Positions 1-5,900 of a DNA stretch of 6,002 nucleotides are shown piece by piece (position 1 is the first letter of the stretch; the number at the start of each line of letters is the position of its first letter). Under the pieces are notes generated by a model. That model saw only the letters and a list, made by a program, of their open reading frames with translations, made no database searches and was not told the DNA's origin. This DNA is from an uncultured Clostridia bacterium. GTDB lineage: Bacteria; Bacillota; Clostridia; Oscillospirales; Oscillospiraceae. The translations under genes were made by a program, and so were the position numbers. The stretch lies in contig CAMWTG010000177.1 in the NCBI GenBank assembly GCA_947177115.1, forward strand, positions 1 to 6,002, written 5' to 3'.

Positions 1-4
1 CGAT

Positions 5-889
5 ATGAATGCGTATGATTATTTCTCTAAAGAAGCGAGAGCATCCCGTGAAGCATCCTATAGATATGCAAAGATTTTCTATGTATTGGGGTATACAGGT
101 GAATTGAATCGGGCGGGTGAACTGCTCATTCAGACTGACAAATTGAAAGCGCATTGCAAGTCGCTGAAAATCACAAATATCAACGCATTTTTAAATGTTC
201 TCGCCAATTATGGGATCGTGACAGAAGGACTTGTTAACGGAAAGATAAAAAGCAGCACCACGATTACTGTTTCATTTCCAGACAATAAAAATGTGATTGC
301 AGCGCTGCATATTTTAGCTGTAAAAGCAGCTCGTACAGACAGGTTCAAAGATTTTTGCAGGCTGAATTATAAATTATGGGAAGGTGATTGGCTTACAGCA
401 GAATATGGCAGGGGCGTTGACGCTGTCGCCGATCTTTTTCATTCCGAGCAAGACAGAGCAGCAGCCGGGCTGATCCATGCGGAACTGATAAAGCGAAATT
501 ACTGTTACAATTTTCAGGAATGGAATGAAGGGCCCCAGATACGGTATTATAAAAAAGAAGGGGATCGAAACAGAAACGCAAATGCCAGTTTCTGGCTTAC
601 CAGCATGGATACTGAATTCATATTTTATTTCCGGATCAAACATATGGACAGCGTCCTTGCGTTCCTTCAAAATTGTCCCGAGCGTGTTATCAACAGTTTT
701 ATGGTCAGTGACGCCGGATGCGCCAACAGGACCTCGGGGACCTGCGTTTCAGGGATTTCTTACCGGCTCAGCGGGAGGACTGTCTGGAGATGCGGCTGCT
801 GCAGCCCTAATTTTCAGGTCACGCCCAGCATTGATGATTATTTATATTATATTGATGCTGTGGATATTGCTGGCAATAAGAAGCAGTAA
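5..889 (+). CDS. Hypothetical protein with cysteine-rich C-terminal domain (start possibly outside window)
   Basis: I do not recognise this 294-residue protein as a named family. The first ATG is at base 5, but the frame is open to the window edge and only four bases precede it, so no ribosome binding site can be seen and the true start may lie upstream. The body is mixed and soluble-looking, with no signal peptide or clear membrane segment. The C-terminal 60 residues carry a cysteine cluster: C239, C247, C263, C265 and C266, with C239 and C247 seven residues apart and a CGCC group at 263-266. A glycine-rich hairpin-like segment (ISYRLSGRTVWRCG) lies between. From memory, many uncharacterised clostridial proteins end in a similar cysteine-bearing segment that looks like a metal-binding ribbon; zinc binding is inference. 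Base composition is clearly AT-richer than ppdK and holB, suggesting an accessory or acquired gene. No frameshift is visible. Existence as a gene is likely; function is unknown. Confidence 0.72.
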   Translation: MNAYDYFSKEARASREASYRYAKIFYVLGYTGELNRAGELLIQTDKLKAHCKSLKITNINAFLNVLANYGIVTEGLVNGKIKSSTTITVSFPDNKNVIAALHILAVKAARTDRFKDFCRLNYKLWEGDWLTAEYGRGVDAVADLFHSEQDRAAAGLIHAELIKRNYCYNFQEWNEGPQIRYYKKEGDRNRNANASFWLTSMDTEFIFYFRIKHMDSVLAFLQNCPERVINSFMVSDAGCANRTSGTCVSGISYRLSGRTVWRCGCCSPNFQVTPSIDDYLYYIDAVDIAGNKKQ

Positions 890-893
890 ATGC

Positions 894-1002
894 GCCAAAC
901 ACCGATGCTATAAATGACGAACTCTTTAGTCATGCAGCTTGCCGCATCATTTGTTTGGCATACTATTACTTCCGAACGGAAAGGCCGGGAGTAATAGTTG
1001 CC
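894..1002. other. Hairpin-rich segment after the cysteine-rich gene
   Basis: No gene is seen here. Two large foldable units lie side by side. The first has nested stems: GCCAAACA 894-901 with TGTTTGGC 952-959, then GATGC 904-908 with GCATC 944-948, then ATGAC 914-918 with GTCAT 929-933. The second pairs 957-960 with 999-1002 and, after one bulged T, 962-974 with 986-998, making about 17 base pairs with one G-T wobble. The two units share bases 957-959 and so could be mutually exclusive. Neither is followed by a good T-run (only GTGTTTTG after the second), so a terminator role for the upstream gene is possible but unproven. Confidence 0.45.
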
Positions 1003-1018
1003 GTGTTTTGCGGTTGAC

Positions 1019-1082
1019 GCCGTTTACAGCGGTGAACAAAACGGCTTTCATCCAATGCATTATTGCCGAATTTCTAATTCGG
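1019..1082. other. Two further small hairpins in the convergent intergenic region
   Basis: GCCGTTT at 1019-1025 pairs with AAACGGC at 1039-1045 around a 13-nt loop and is followed by a short TTT. CCGAATT at 1066-1072 pairs perfectly with AATTCGG at 1076-1082 around a TCT loop. They continue the run of stems between the two convergent genes. Either could be a weak terminator or simply part of a structured transcript end. Confidence 0.35.
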
Positions 1083-1097
1083 AAACACATATAAAAT

Positions 1098-1145
1098 AGC
1101 CGGGGCATATCGCCAGATTGTAAGCGGCATGCCCCGGCTTTATAT
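1098..1145. terminator. Bidirectional intrinsic terminator, chiefly for ppdK
   Basis: An 11-bp perfect inverted repeat, AGCCGGGGCAT 1098-1108 and ATGCCCCGGCT 1129-1139, encloses 20 nt. Read on the minus strand it lies about 30 nt past the ppdK stop and is followed by ATTTTATAT. Read on the plus strand it is followed by TTATATTATTT. Its placement between converging genes and its AT-rich tracts on both sides fit a shared terminator. The T-runs are interrupted, so efficiency in either direction is uncertain. Confidence 0.75.
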
Positions 1146-1170
1146 TATTTCAGCCCGTTTTACAGGGATT

Positions 1171-3807
1171 TTACTTGTTCCTGGGGTTCTTGATGGCTGC
1201 CTGGGCTGCAGCCAGACGGGCAATGGGCACCCGGAAGGGGGAGCAGGAGACGTAGGTCAGCCCCACGTTGTGGCAGAATTCCACGGTGGAGGGGTCGCCG
1301 CCCTGCTCGCCGCAGATGCCCAGCTTGATGTCGGGGCGGGTCTGGCGGCCCAGCTCGCAGGCCATCTTCACCAGACGGCCCACGCCCACCTGATCCAGGC
1401 GGGAGAAAGGATCGGCCTCATAGATCTTCCGGTCGTAGTAGCTGGCCAGGAACTTGCCGGCATCGTCCCGGCTGAAGCCAAAGGTCATCTGGGTCAGATC
1501 GTTGGTGCCGAAGGAGAAGAACTCCGCTTCCTTGGCGATGTCATCGGCGGTGAGGGCCGCGCGGGGGATCTCGATCATGGTGCCTACCTTGTAGGTCATG
1601 TCGCTGCCGGCTTCCCTGATGAGCTTGCGGGCCACCTTGTCGATGGTTTTCTTGACGTAAGCCAGCTCGCGGGCCTCGCCCACCAGGGGGACCATGATCT
1701 CCGGGCAGATCTTCCACGCCGGGCGGCGGGAGCGGACGGCCAGAGCGGCCTTGATGATGGCGGCGGTCTGCATCTTGGCGATTTCAGGATAGGTGATGTC
1801 CAGACGGCAGCCGCGGTGGCCCATCATGGGGTTGAACTCGTGGAGGCTGTCGATGGTGGCCCGCAGCTGTTCCTCGGTGATCTTCATCTCCTTGGCCAGG
1901 GCCTTGATGTCGGCGTCCTCGGTGGGCAGGAACTCGTGGAGGGGCGGATCCAGCAGGCGGATGGTGACAGGCTTGCCCATCATGGCCTCGTAGATGTCCT
2001 CGAAGTCCTTCTGCTGCATGGGCTCGATCTTCTTCAGGGCCTTTTCCCGCTGTTCCACGGTGTCGGAGACGATCATCTCCCGGATAGCGGCGATGCGCTC
2101 AGGGTCAAAGAACATGTGCTCGGTGCGGCACAGGCCCACGCCCTCGGCGCCGAAGTTCTTGGCCTGACGGGCGTCCTTGGGGGTGTCGGCATTGGTGCGG
2201 ACCTGGAGGTCCCGGAACCTGTCGGCCCAGTTCATGATGCGCTCGAACTCGCCGGAGATCTTGGCCTCGGCGGTGTGGAGGCGCTCGCCGTAGATGTTGC
2301 CGGTGGAGCCGTCCAGGCTGATCCAGTCGCCCTCCTTGTACTCCTTGCCGCCCAGGCTGAACTTCTTGTTGGCCTCGTCCATGACGATCTCGCCGCAGCC
2401 GGACACGCAGCAGGTGCCCATGCCTCTCGCCACCACGGCGGCGTGGCTGGTCATGCCGCCGCGGACGGTGAGGATGCCCCGGGCAAAGTGCATGCCCTCA
2501 ATGTCCTCGGGGGAGGTCTCCAGGCGGACCAGGATGACCTTGTGGCCCTTGTCCACCCACTCGACTACGTCATCGGCGGTAAACACCACCTGGCCTGCAG
2601 CGGCGCCGGGGGAGGCGGCCAGGCCCTGGCCGATGGGGGCTACCCGGTCCAGCTCCTCCTTGGGGAAGGTGGGGTGCAGCAGGGAGTCCAGGCTCTTGGG
2701 GTCGATCATGGCTACGGCCTCTTCCTCGGTGATCATGCCCTCGTCCACCAGGTCGCAGGCGATCTTCAGGGCGGCGGCGGCGGTGCGCTTGCCGTTGCGG
2801 GTTTGGAGCATGAACAGCTTCTTGTTCTCAATGGTGAACTCCATGTCCTGCATGTCCCGGTAGTGGTACTCCAGCTTGGCGGAGATGTCCACGAACTGCT
2901 GGTAAGCCTCGGGCATGACCTCGGCCAGCTGGTCGATGGTCTGGGGAGTGCGCACGCCGGCCACCACGTCCTCGCCCTGGGCGTTCATCAGGAACTCGCC
3001 GAACAGCTTCTTCTCGCCGGTGGCGGGGTTGCGGGTGAAGGCAACGCCGGTGCCGGAGGTGTCGCCCATGTTGCCGAAGACCATCTCCTGCACGTTAACG
3101 GCGGTGCCCCAGGAGGAGGGGATGTCGTTCATGCGGCGGTAGTAGATGGCCCGGGGGTTGTCCCAGGAACGGAACACGGCCCGGACAGCGCCCATGAGCT
3201 GCTCACGGGCGTCCTGGGGGAACTCCTCGCCGATCTTCTCCCGGTACTCGGCCTTGAACAGCTCGGCCAGCTCCTTCAGGTCCTTGGCGGTGAGCTCGGT
3301 GTCCAGTTTCACGCCCCGCTTGGCCTTCATCTCATCGATGAGCTCTTCGAAATACTTCTTGCCCACCTCCATGACCACATCGGAGTACATCTGGATGAAC
3401 CGGCGGTAGGAGTCGTAGGCGAAGCGGGGGTTCTTGGTCTTCTTGGCAAAGGCTTCCACCACCTGGTCGTTGAGGCCCAGGTTCAGGATGGTGTCCATCA
3501 TGCCGGGCATGGAGGCCCGGGCGCCGGAGCGGACGGAGACCAGCAGGGGGTTGTTCATATCGCCGAACTTCTTGCCGGTCATGTCCTCCAGCTGGGCCAT
3601 ATAGCGCATGATCTCGTCCTGGATCTCGGCGTTGATGGTGCGGCCGTCCTCATAGTACTGGGTGCAGGCCTCGGTGGTGATGGTAAAGCCTCTGGGGACG
3701 GGCATACCGAGATTAGTCATCTCGGCCAGATTGGCGCCCTTGCCGCCCAGAAGCTCACGCATGTGTCCATTGCCCTCGGAAAAGAGATAGACAAACTTTT
3801 TGCTCAC
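1171..3807 (-). CDS. ppdK: Pyruvate, phosphate dikinase
   Basis: This cytoplasmic enzyme interconverts ATP + pyruvate + phosphate and AMP + PEP + diphosphate; in anaerobic clostridia it can serve glycolysis or PEP supply. At 878 residues it is the usual bacterial length and intact. The ATP-grasp nucleotide-binding part (about 1-340) has GGKGANLAEM at 21-30 with K23, R93 in SVRSGARASMPGM, and D321, E323 and Q335. The swivelling phosphohistidine domain (about 380-505) has GGMTSHAAVVARGMG with catalytic H455. The PEP/pyruvate TIM barrel (about 520-875) has R561, R617, E746, N769 and C832 in CGEQGGDPS. These match the known Clostridium symbiosum residues, with one-residue shifts in places. T453 is where the family's regulatory protein phosphorylates other members; no such gene is in this window. 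The start is GTG at 3807, 10 nt after AGGAGG. The gene appears monocistronic, with its own promoter and terminator. Confidence 0.98.
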   Translation of the reverse strand: MSKKFVYLFSEGNGHMRELLGGKGANLAEMTNLGMPVPRGFTITTEACTQYYEDGRTINAEIQDEIMRYMAQLEDMTGKKFGDMNNPLLVSVRSGARASMPGMMDTILNLGLNDQVVEAFAKKTKNPRFAYDSYRRFIQMYSDVVMEVGKKYFEELIDEMKAKRGVKLDTELTAKDLKELAELFKAEYREKIGEEFPQDAREQLMGAVRAVFRSWDNPRAIYYRRMNDIPSSWGTAVNVQEMVFGNMGDTSGTGVAFTRNPATGEKKLFGEFLMNAQGEDVVAGVRTPQTIDQLAEVMPEAYQQFVDISAKLEYHYRDMQDMEFTIENKKLFMLQTRNGKRTAAAALKIACDLVDEGMITEEEAVAMIDPKSLDSLLHPTFPKEELDRVAPIGQGLAASPGAAAGQVVFTADDVVEWVDKGHKVILVRLETSPEDIEGMHFARGILTVRGGMTSHAAVVARGMGTCCVSGCGEIVMDEANKKFSLGGKEYKEGDWISLDGSTGNIYGERLHTAEAKISGEFERIMNWADRFRDLQVRTNADTPKDARQAKNFGAEGVGLCRTEHMFFDPERIAAIREMIVSDTVEQREKALKKIEPMQQKDFEDIYEAMMGKPVTIRLLDPPLHEFLPTEDADIKALAKEMKITEEQLRATIDSLHEFNPMMGHRGCRLDITYPEIAKMQTAAIIKAALAVRSRRPAWKICPEIMVPLVGEARELAYVKKTIDKVARKLIREAGSDMTYKVGTMIEIPRAALTADDIAKEAEFFSFGTNDLTQMTFGFSRDDAGKFLASYYDRKIYEADPFSRLDQVGVGRLVKMACELGRQTRPDIKLGICGEQGGDPSTVEFCHNVGLTYVSCSPFRVPIARLAAAQAAIKNPRNK

Positions 3808-3817
3808 GAATCATTTT

Positions 3818-3823
3818 CCTCCT
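3818..3823 (-). promoter_or_regulatory. ppdK ribosome binding site that decides a GTG start
   Basis: AGGAGG on the minus strand lies 10 nt before the GTG at 3807, which begins the conserved MSKKFVYLFSEGN N-terminus. An ATG at 3814-3812 is only 3 nt from the site and out of frame; it would encode 19 residues ending at 3755. Family conservation right from the GTG makes that the real start. Confidence 0.8.
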
Positions 3824-3863
3824 GTATTAAAATATTTGAGAATAACCTATTGATTAGGACTTC

Positions 3864-3892
3864 ATTATAAGAGGATTCTCTCCGCTTTGCAA
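3864..3892 (-). promoter_or_regulatory. ppdK promoter
   Basis: On the minus strand TTGCAA (3892-3887) is followed after exactly 17 nt by a perfect TATAAT (3869-3864). The predicted transcription start near 3857 gives a leader of about 50 nt before the GTG. Two direct copies of AATCCTCTT (3899-3891 and 3877-3869), 22 bp apart, flank or overlap the -35 and -10 elements and might be an operator. Confidence 0.8.
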
Positions 3893-3907
3893 GAGGATTT
3901 TTCCATT

Positions 3908-3939
3908 TTAACCGGAAATTAAGGGATTTTCTTAACCGG
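3908..3939. repeat. Paired TTAACCGG direct repeats between divergent promoters
   Basis: TTAACCGG occurs at 3908-3915 and again at 3932-3939, 24 bp apart, upstream of both the ppdK and holB promoters. Two exact 8-mers in an AT-rich spacer could be regulator half-sites. Chance is not excluded and no regulator is identified. Confidence 0.35.
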
Positions 3940-3972
3940 CAACGTTTTCTATAATTCTTTTTTGCATTTCTG

Positions 3973-4002
3973 TTGCTTTTTCTATAGGAGATGTGATAAA
4001 AT
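3973..4002 (+). promoter_or_regulatory. holB promoter
   Basis: TTGCTT (3973-3978) is separated by 18 nt from TAAAAT (3997-4002), which is preceded by TGA, an extended -10 element. The predicted start of transcription near 4009 gives a leader of about 50 nt. A perfect TATAAT also occurs at 3950-3955 but has no good -35 element, so it is at best a secondary promoter. Confidence 0.65.
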
Positions 4003-4026
4003 AAAAGTAATTTTTGCATCAGTTCG

Positions 4027-4052
4027 CCGGCCATGCGGCCGGAGGAAGGGAG
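4027..4052 (+). promoter_or_regulatory. holB leader hairpin overlapping its ribosome binding site
   Basis: CCGGCC (4027-4032) pairs with GGCCGG (4037-4042) around ATGC. The right arm runs into the purine-rich GGAGGAAGGGAG at 4041-4052, the only ribosome binding sequence before ATG 4059. The AAGGGAG part leaves 6 nt to the ATG and is not in the stem, so translation should be reduced rather than blocked. Confidence 0.45.
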
Positions 4053-4058
4053 CGGCCC

Positions 4059-4904
4059 ATGGCGAATCAGGAACCTCTGTCCATCCCCGGCGAGCCCCGC
4101 CTGTCCCGGCGCATCCGGGAGGCGGCCGGACGGGACGCGCTGGGCCACGCGGCCATTCTCAGCGGCCAGGGCGATCTGGCTGCTGCGGCGCGTTTCCTGG
4201 CCGCCGCCCAGCTGTGCCGGGACGGGGACAAGCCCTGTGGGCTCTGCCCCGACTGCCGGAAGGTCTTCCGGGGGGTCCACCCCGATGCCGTCACGGTAAC
4301 GGATCCGGATCATAAAAACGTCTCCGTAGATGTTCTGCGGGAGGTGGTGTCGGACGCCAGCGTGCTGCCCAACGAGGGGCGGCGGAAGGTATACATCTTT
4401 CCCGACTGCGCTCTGCTGGACGGCAAGGCGCAGAATGTTCTTTTGAAGGTAGTGGAGGACGGCCCGCCCCACGCGGCGTTTATTTTCTGCGCCGCCAACA
4501 GCGCGGTGCTGCTGCCCACCATCCGCAGCCGGACGGTGGAGTGGAAGCTGTCCCCCCCGGCGGAAACGGCAGCGGCGCCGGACGAGAGGTCCCGGGAGCT
4601 GTGCGGGATCCTGTGCGCCGGCAAAGCGCCGGAGCTGGCCGCCTTTTTCGCGGAGCTGGAGAACAGCAAGATCTCCCGGGAGGAGTTGAAGAAGCTGTTG
4701 TCCGATACACGGGATCTGCTGGTATCCGGGCTGGCCGCCGCATGTACGGGCCAGGGCGATGCCCTGGCGGTCCGGCTGGCAGGGGTAGGAAAATATAAGC
4801 TCTCCGCAGCGGCGGAGAGCTTGGGGGGATTTATCCGCCACTGCAATTATAATATCGGCGTGGGGCAGGTGCTGGGGGCGCTGGCGGTGGAGCTGGTTCG
4901 GTAG
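4059..4904 (+). CDS. holB: DNA polymerase III, delta-prime subunit
   Basis: This is a 281-residue clamp-loader subunit, the non-ATPase partner that helps load the beta sliding clamp at the replication fork. The N-terminal AAA+-like fold contains a zinc module, C53-x6-C60-x2-C63-x2-C66 (PCGLCPDC), typical of delta-prime and gamma/tau. The P-loop position reads SGQGDLAAAARF (35-46) with no GK[ST], so ATP hydrolysis is not expected, as is usual for delta-prime. The segment AQNVLLKVVEDGPPHAAFIF (124-143) and TIRSRT (154-159) fit the family's sensor region and SRC motif; here the last position is Thr rather than Cys, but the arginine (R158) is kept. The C-terminal part is a helical collar-like domain. 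ATG 4059 is chosen over an upstream in-frame TTG at 4014 because a ribosome binding site precedes only the ATG. The tmk and ricT/yabA neighbours common in Firmicutes are absent; the gene stands alone. Confidence 0.9.
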   Translation: MANQEPLSIPGEPRLSRRIREAAGRDALGHAAILSGQGDLAAAARFLAAAQLCRDGDKPCGLCPDCRKVFRGVHPDAVTVTDPDHKNVSVDVLREVVSDASVLPNEGRRKVYIFPDCALLDGKAQNVLLKVVEDGPPHAAFIFCAANSAVLLPTIRSRTVEWKLSPPAETAAAPDERSRELCGILCAGKAPELAAFFAELENSKISREELKKLLSDTRDLLVSGLAAACTGQGDALAVRLAGVGKYKLSAAAESLGGFIRHCNYNIGVGQVLGALAVELVR

Positions 4905-4912
4905 ATTTTCCG

Positions 4913-4931
4913 CCGCGCCCTGCGGGCGCGG
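4913..4931 (+). other. GC hairpin just after holB
   Basis: CCGCGCCC (4913-4920) pairs with GGGCGCGG (4924-4931) around TGC, nine bases after the holB stop. No T-run follows, so it is not a canonical intrinsic terminator; it may protect the 3' end or assist termination further on. Confidence 0.4.
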
Positions 4932-4984
4932 GGGCGGATGGCTTCTATTCGATAGCCCGGGACCTGCGCGGCCCCGGACTCCGC

Positions 4985-5094
4985 GCCTTCTTTTCGCCCG
5001 CGCGAAAAGAAGGCAAAAGCGCGCCAAAACCTACGGTTTTGGATTCCCTTGGGGCATCGCGCGGAGCGCGACACCTTATTACGGAGGTGTTTGT
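4985..5094 (-). repeat. Four-hairpin repeat element, copy A
   Basis: Read on the minus strand from 5094 to 4985, four stems follow one another. H0: ACACCT 5090-5085 with AGGTGT 5076-5071. H1: TCGCGC 5071-5066 with GCGCGA 5062-5057. H2: CCAAAACC 5042-5035, loop GTA, GGTTTTGG 5031-5024. H3: 13 bp, 5014-5002 with 4997-4985, loop GCGG. H1-H2 are 14 nt apart and H2-H3 9 nt. Copy B at the right end of the window matches 40 of 45 bases over 5049-5005 and shows compensatory changes in stems. On the plus strand, H0 is followed by TTTGTTTTTTG, so this end could also act as a terminator for holB transcripts. No protein is encoded. Family name and copy number are unknown to me. Confidence 0.75.
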
Positions 5095-5201
5095 TTTTTG
5101 CGCGGGTCCTGTAGTCTGTCCGGTCTGAACCGGGCTGCGGGTGCGGTTTGACGGGCGAAGCGGCTATCCGAAGATGTTGCCGGAGGTCCCTACCGTACCG
5201 C
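5095..5201. other. Noncoding spacer between repeat copy A and the DUF6809-like gene
   Basis: No gene is supported. The only structure seen is a short hairpin, CCGGT 5120-5124 with ACCGG 5129-5133. The stretch is GC-rich like the repeat rather than AT-rich like the next gene, so it may be repeat-associated. No clear terminator for the minus-strand gene ending at 5202 is visible. Confidence 0.4.
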
Positions 5202-5459
5202 TTAGGGTTCTCCCGGCTGGGAGCAGGCTTCTAACATTAGCTGTACGCCCAGACAGAAACCTGTTTTGAAATCATGGCGGCACTCGAATATGTTCAGGGT
5301 CATTAAATCGTTCCAAACTTCATCTGAAAATTCCATTCCCAACATCGGCGCCGCTTTCTCCCATACCGCAAATGCCTTCTTCCGTAACTCGCAATATTCC
5401 GCTGTGTCCGGCATTTCATCTAAATATATTTCATTATAGATCTTGTCAAGGATACTCAT
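5202..5459 (-). CDS. Small DUF6809-like protein
   Basis: The product has 85 residues and no known function. It reads as an acidic, mostly helical cytoplasmic protein: an N-terminal helix (SILDKIYNEIYLDE), a central segment with paired helices, and a C-terminal helix FKTGFCLGVQLMLEA at 64-78. That layout, with an aromatic/glycine-rich entry to a hydrophobic last helix, is what I recall of the DUF6809 proteins common in clostridial genomes; the assignment is from memory and moderate. ATG 5459 is preferred to an upstream TTG at 5534 because AGGAG (5472-5468) stands 8 nt before it and a strong promoter lies between the two. The coding DNA is AT-rich, unlike holB, except for its last codons (QPGEP), which lie in GC-rich sequence with a CTCCC/GGGAG hairpin (5210-5223); the 3' end may have been reshaped by adjoining repeat DNA. 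The gene is divergent from the XRE gene, 86 bp away. Confidence 0.72.
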   Translation of the reverse strand: MSILDKIYNEIYLDEMPDTAEYCELRKKAFAVWEKAAPMLGMEFSDEVWNDLMTLNIFECRHDFKTGFCLGVQLMLEACSQPGEP

Positions 5460-5486
5460 TACAATCGCTCCTAACTGTTTGTTTTT

Positions 5487-5513
5487 TTGGAACCGTCTGA
5501 TTATGAGTATATT
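5487..5513 (+). promoter_or_regulatory. Possible XRE gene promoter, overlapping the divergent one
   Basis: TTGGAA (5487-5492) and TATATT (5508-5513) are 15 nt apart, shorter than ideal. The -10 element overlaps that of the opposite-strand promoter, so the two would compete for polymerase. This is the best plus-strand candidate in the gap but a weak one. Confidence 0.3.
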
Positions 5514-5534
5514 CCTTTTTACCAAACTTGTCAA
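5506..5534 (-). promoter_or_regulatory. Promoter of the DUF6809-like gene
   Basis: On the minus strand a perfect TTGACA (5534-5529) is followed after 17 nt by TATACT (5511-5506), one base from consensus. Transcription would start near 5499, about 40 nt before ATG 5459. The -35 box shares bases 5533-5534 with the ribosome binding site of the XRE gene, so binding of a repressor or polymerase here could affect both genes. Confidence 0.85.
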
Positions 5535-5545
5535 GGAGTAAATGT

Positions 5546-5773
5546 ATGTTTACGAAAGAACAATTTGGCCAGCGTCTTTTGCAGATTAGAAAAGAGCATC
5601 ATGAGACACAGACCGATTTAGCAGAAGTGATTGAGACAAAGAAGAGTCACATCAGCGAAATGGAGAGTGGCAAACATACAACAACCATAGAGAAATTTGC
5701 CAAAATCTGTGAACATTACAAGGTATCAGCAGATTATTTGTTAGGCTTATCGGACGATCCGGAGCCGCGATAA
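5546..5773 (+). CDS. XRE-family (HTH_3) transcriptional regulator
   Basis: This 75-residue protein is essentially one Cro/cI-type helix-turn-helix DNA-binding domain. The first helix is QFGQRLLQIRKEHHETQ. The second helix and turn (TQTDLAEVIETKKSHI, 21-36) lead into the recognition helix around KSHISEMESG (33-42), followed by TTTIEKFAKICEHYKVSADYLLGL, the family's closing helices. There is no ligand-binding or protease domain, so it probably acts as a dimeric repressor controlled by its own level. ATG 5546 has AAGGAG (5533-5538) 7 nt upstream; a TTG at 5528 in frame is not supported, and the ATG at 5542 is out of frame. The gene is AT-rich and divergent from the DUF6809-like gene, whose promoter it most likely controls along with its own (inference from layout). 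Similar stand-alone regulators are common in phage remnants, conjugative elements and small accessory islands. Confidence 0.93.
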   Translation: MFTKEQFGQRLLQIRKEHHETQTDLAEVIETKKSHISEMESGKHTTTIEKFAKICEHYKVSADYLLGLSDDPEPR

Positions 5774-5900
5774 ACGGTCCCCCTTGCAGGGAAGTCTCTC
5801 TTTAACAGGCCGGCAGGCGGAGTTCTTCAAGCGCCAAGCCACTAGAAGGACAGTTTCCGACTCAGGGGCACCCAATGTATCAAATCACCACCCAATGGTG
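5774..5900. repeat. Noncoding region with a degenerate 20-bp tandem repeat
   Basis: No gene is seen after the XRE stop. CACCCAATG occurs at 5869-5877 and 5889-5897, 20 bp apart, each followed within four bases by CAAATC, giving two imperfect tandem units that run into repeat copy B. The second unit contains a small hairpin, TCACCA 5885-5890 with TGGTGA 5896-5901. Bases 5774-5868 hold only short GC-rich inverted bits and no convincing terminator. Confidence 0.4.

Noticed and set aside
525..917. A 130-codon plus-strand frame with a hydrophobic tail, overlapping the cysteine-rich gene.
   Set aside because: It lies wholly in another frame of that gene, lacks a ribosome binding site and resembles no family. 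The hydrophobic tail comes from AT-rich DNA.
1129..3870. A 913-codon open frame on the plus strand, antisense to ppdK.
   Set aside because: Its residues are biased to Gly, Ala, Leu, His and Val with no recognisable domain, as expected from the opposite strand of a GC-rich, highly codon-biased gene. The ppdK frame has complete catalytic motifs.
3950..3955. A perfect TATAAT on the plus strand as the main holB promoter.
   Set aside because: The expected -35 position reads TTTTCT, a poor match. The downstream TTGCTT with an extended TAAAAT is a better pair.
4014..4058. An N-terminal extension of holB from a TTG at 4014.
   Set aside because: It would start almost at the predicted transcription start without a ribosome binding site, and its residues pass through the GC hairpin. 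ATG 4059 is better placed.
3804..5027. A 407-codon open frame on the minus strand, antisense to holB and crossing the promoter region.
   Set aside because: It has low-complexity composition, no start site, and runs through both divergent promoters and repeat DNA. holB on the plus strand explains the coding signal.
5460..5534. An N-terminal extension of the DUF6809-like gene from a TTG at 5534.
   Set aside because: The extension lies on the gene's own promoter, so it could not be transcribed from it. ATG 5459 has a well-placed AGGAG.
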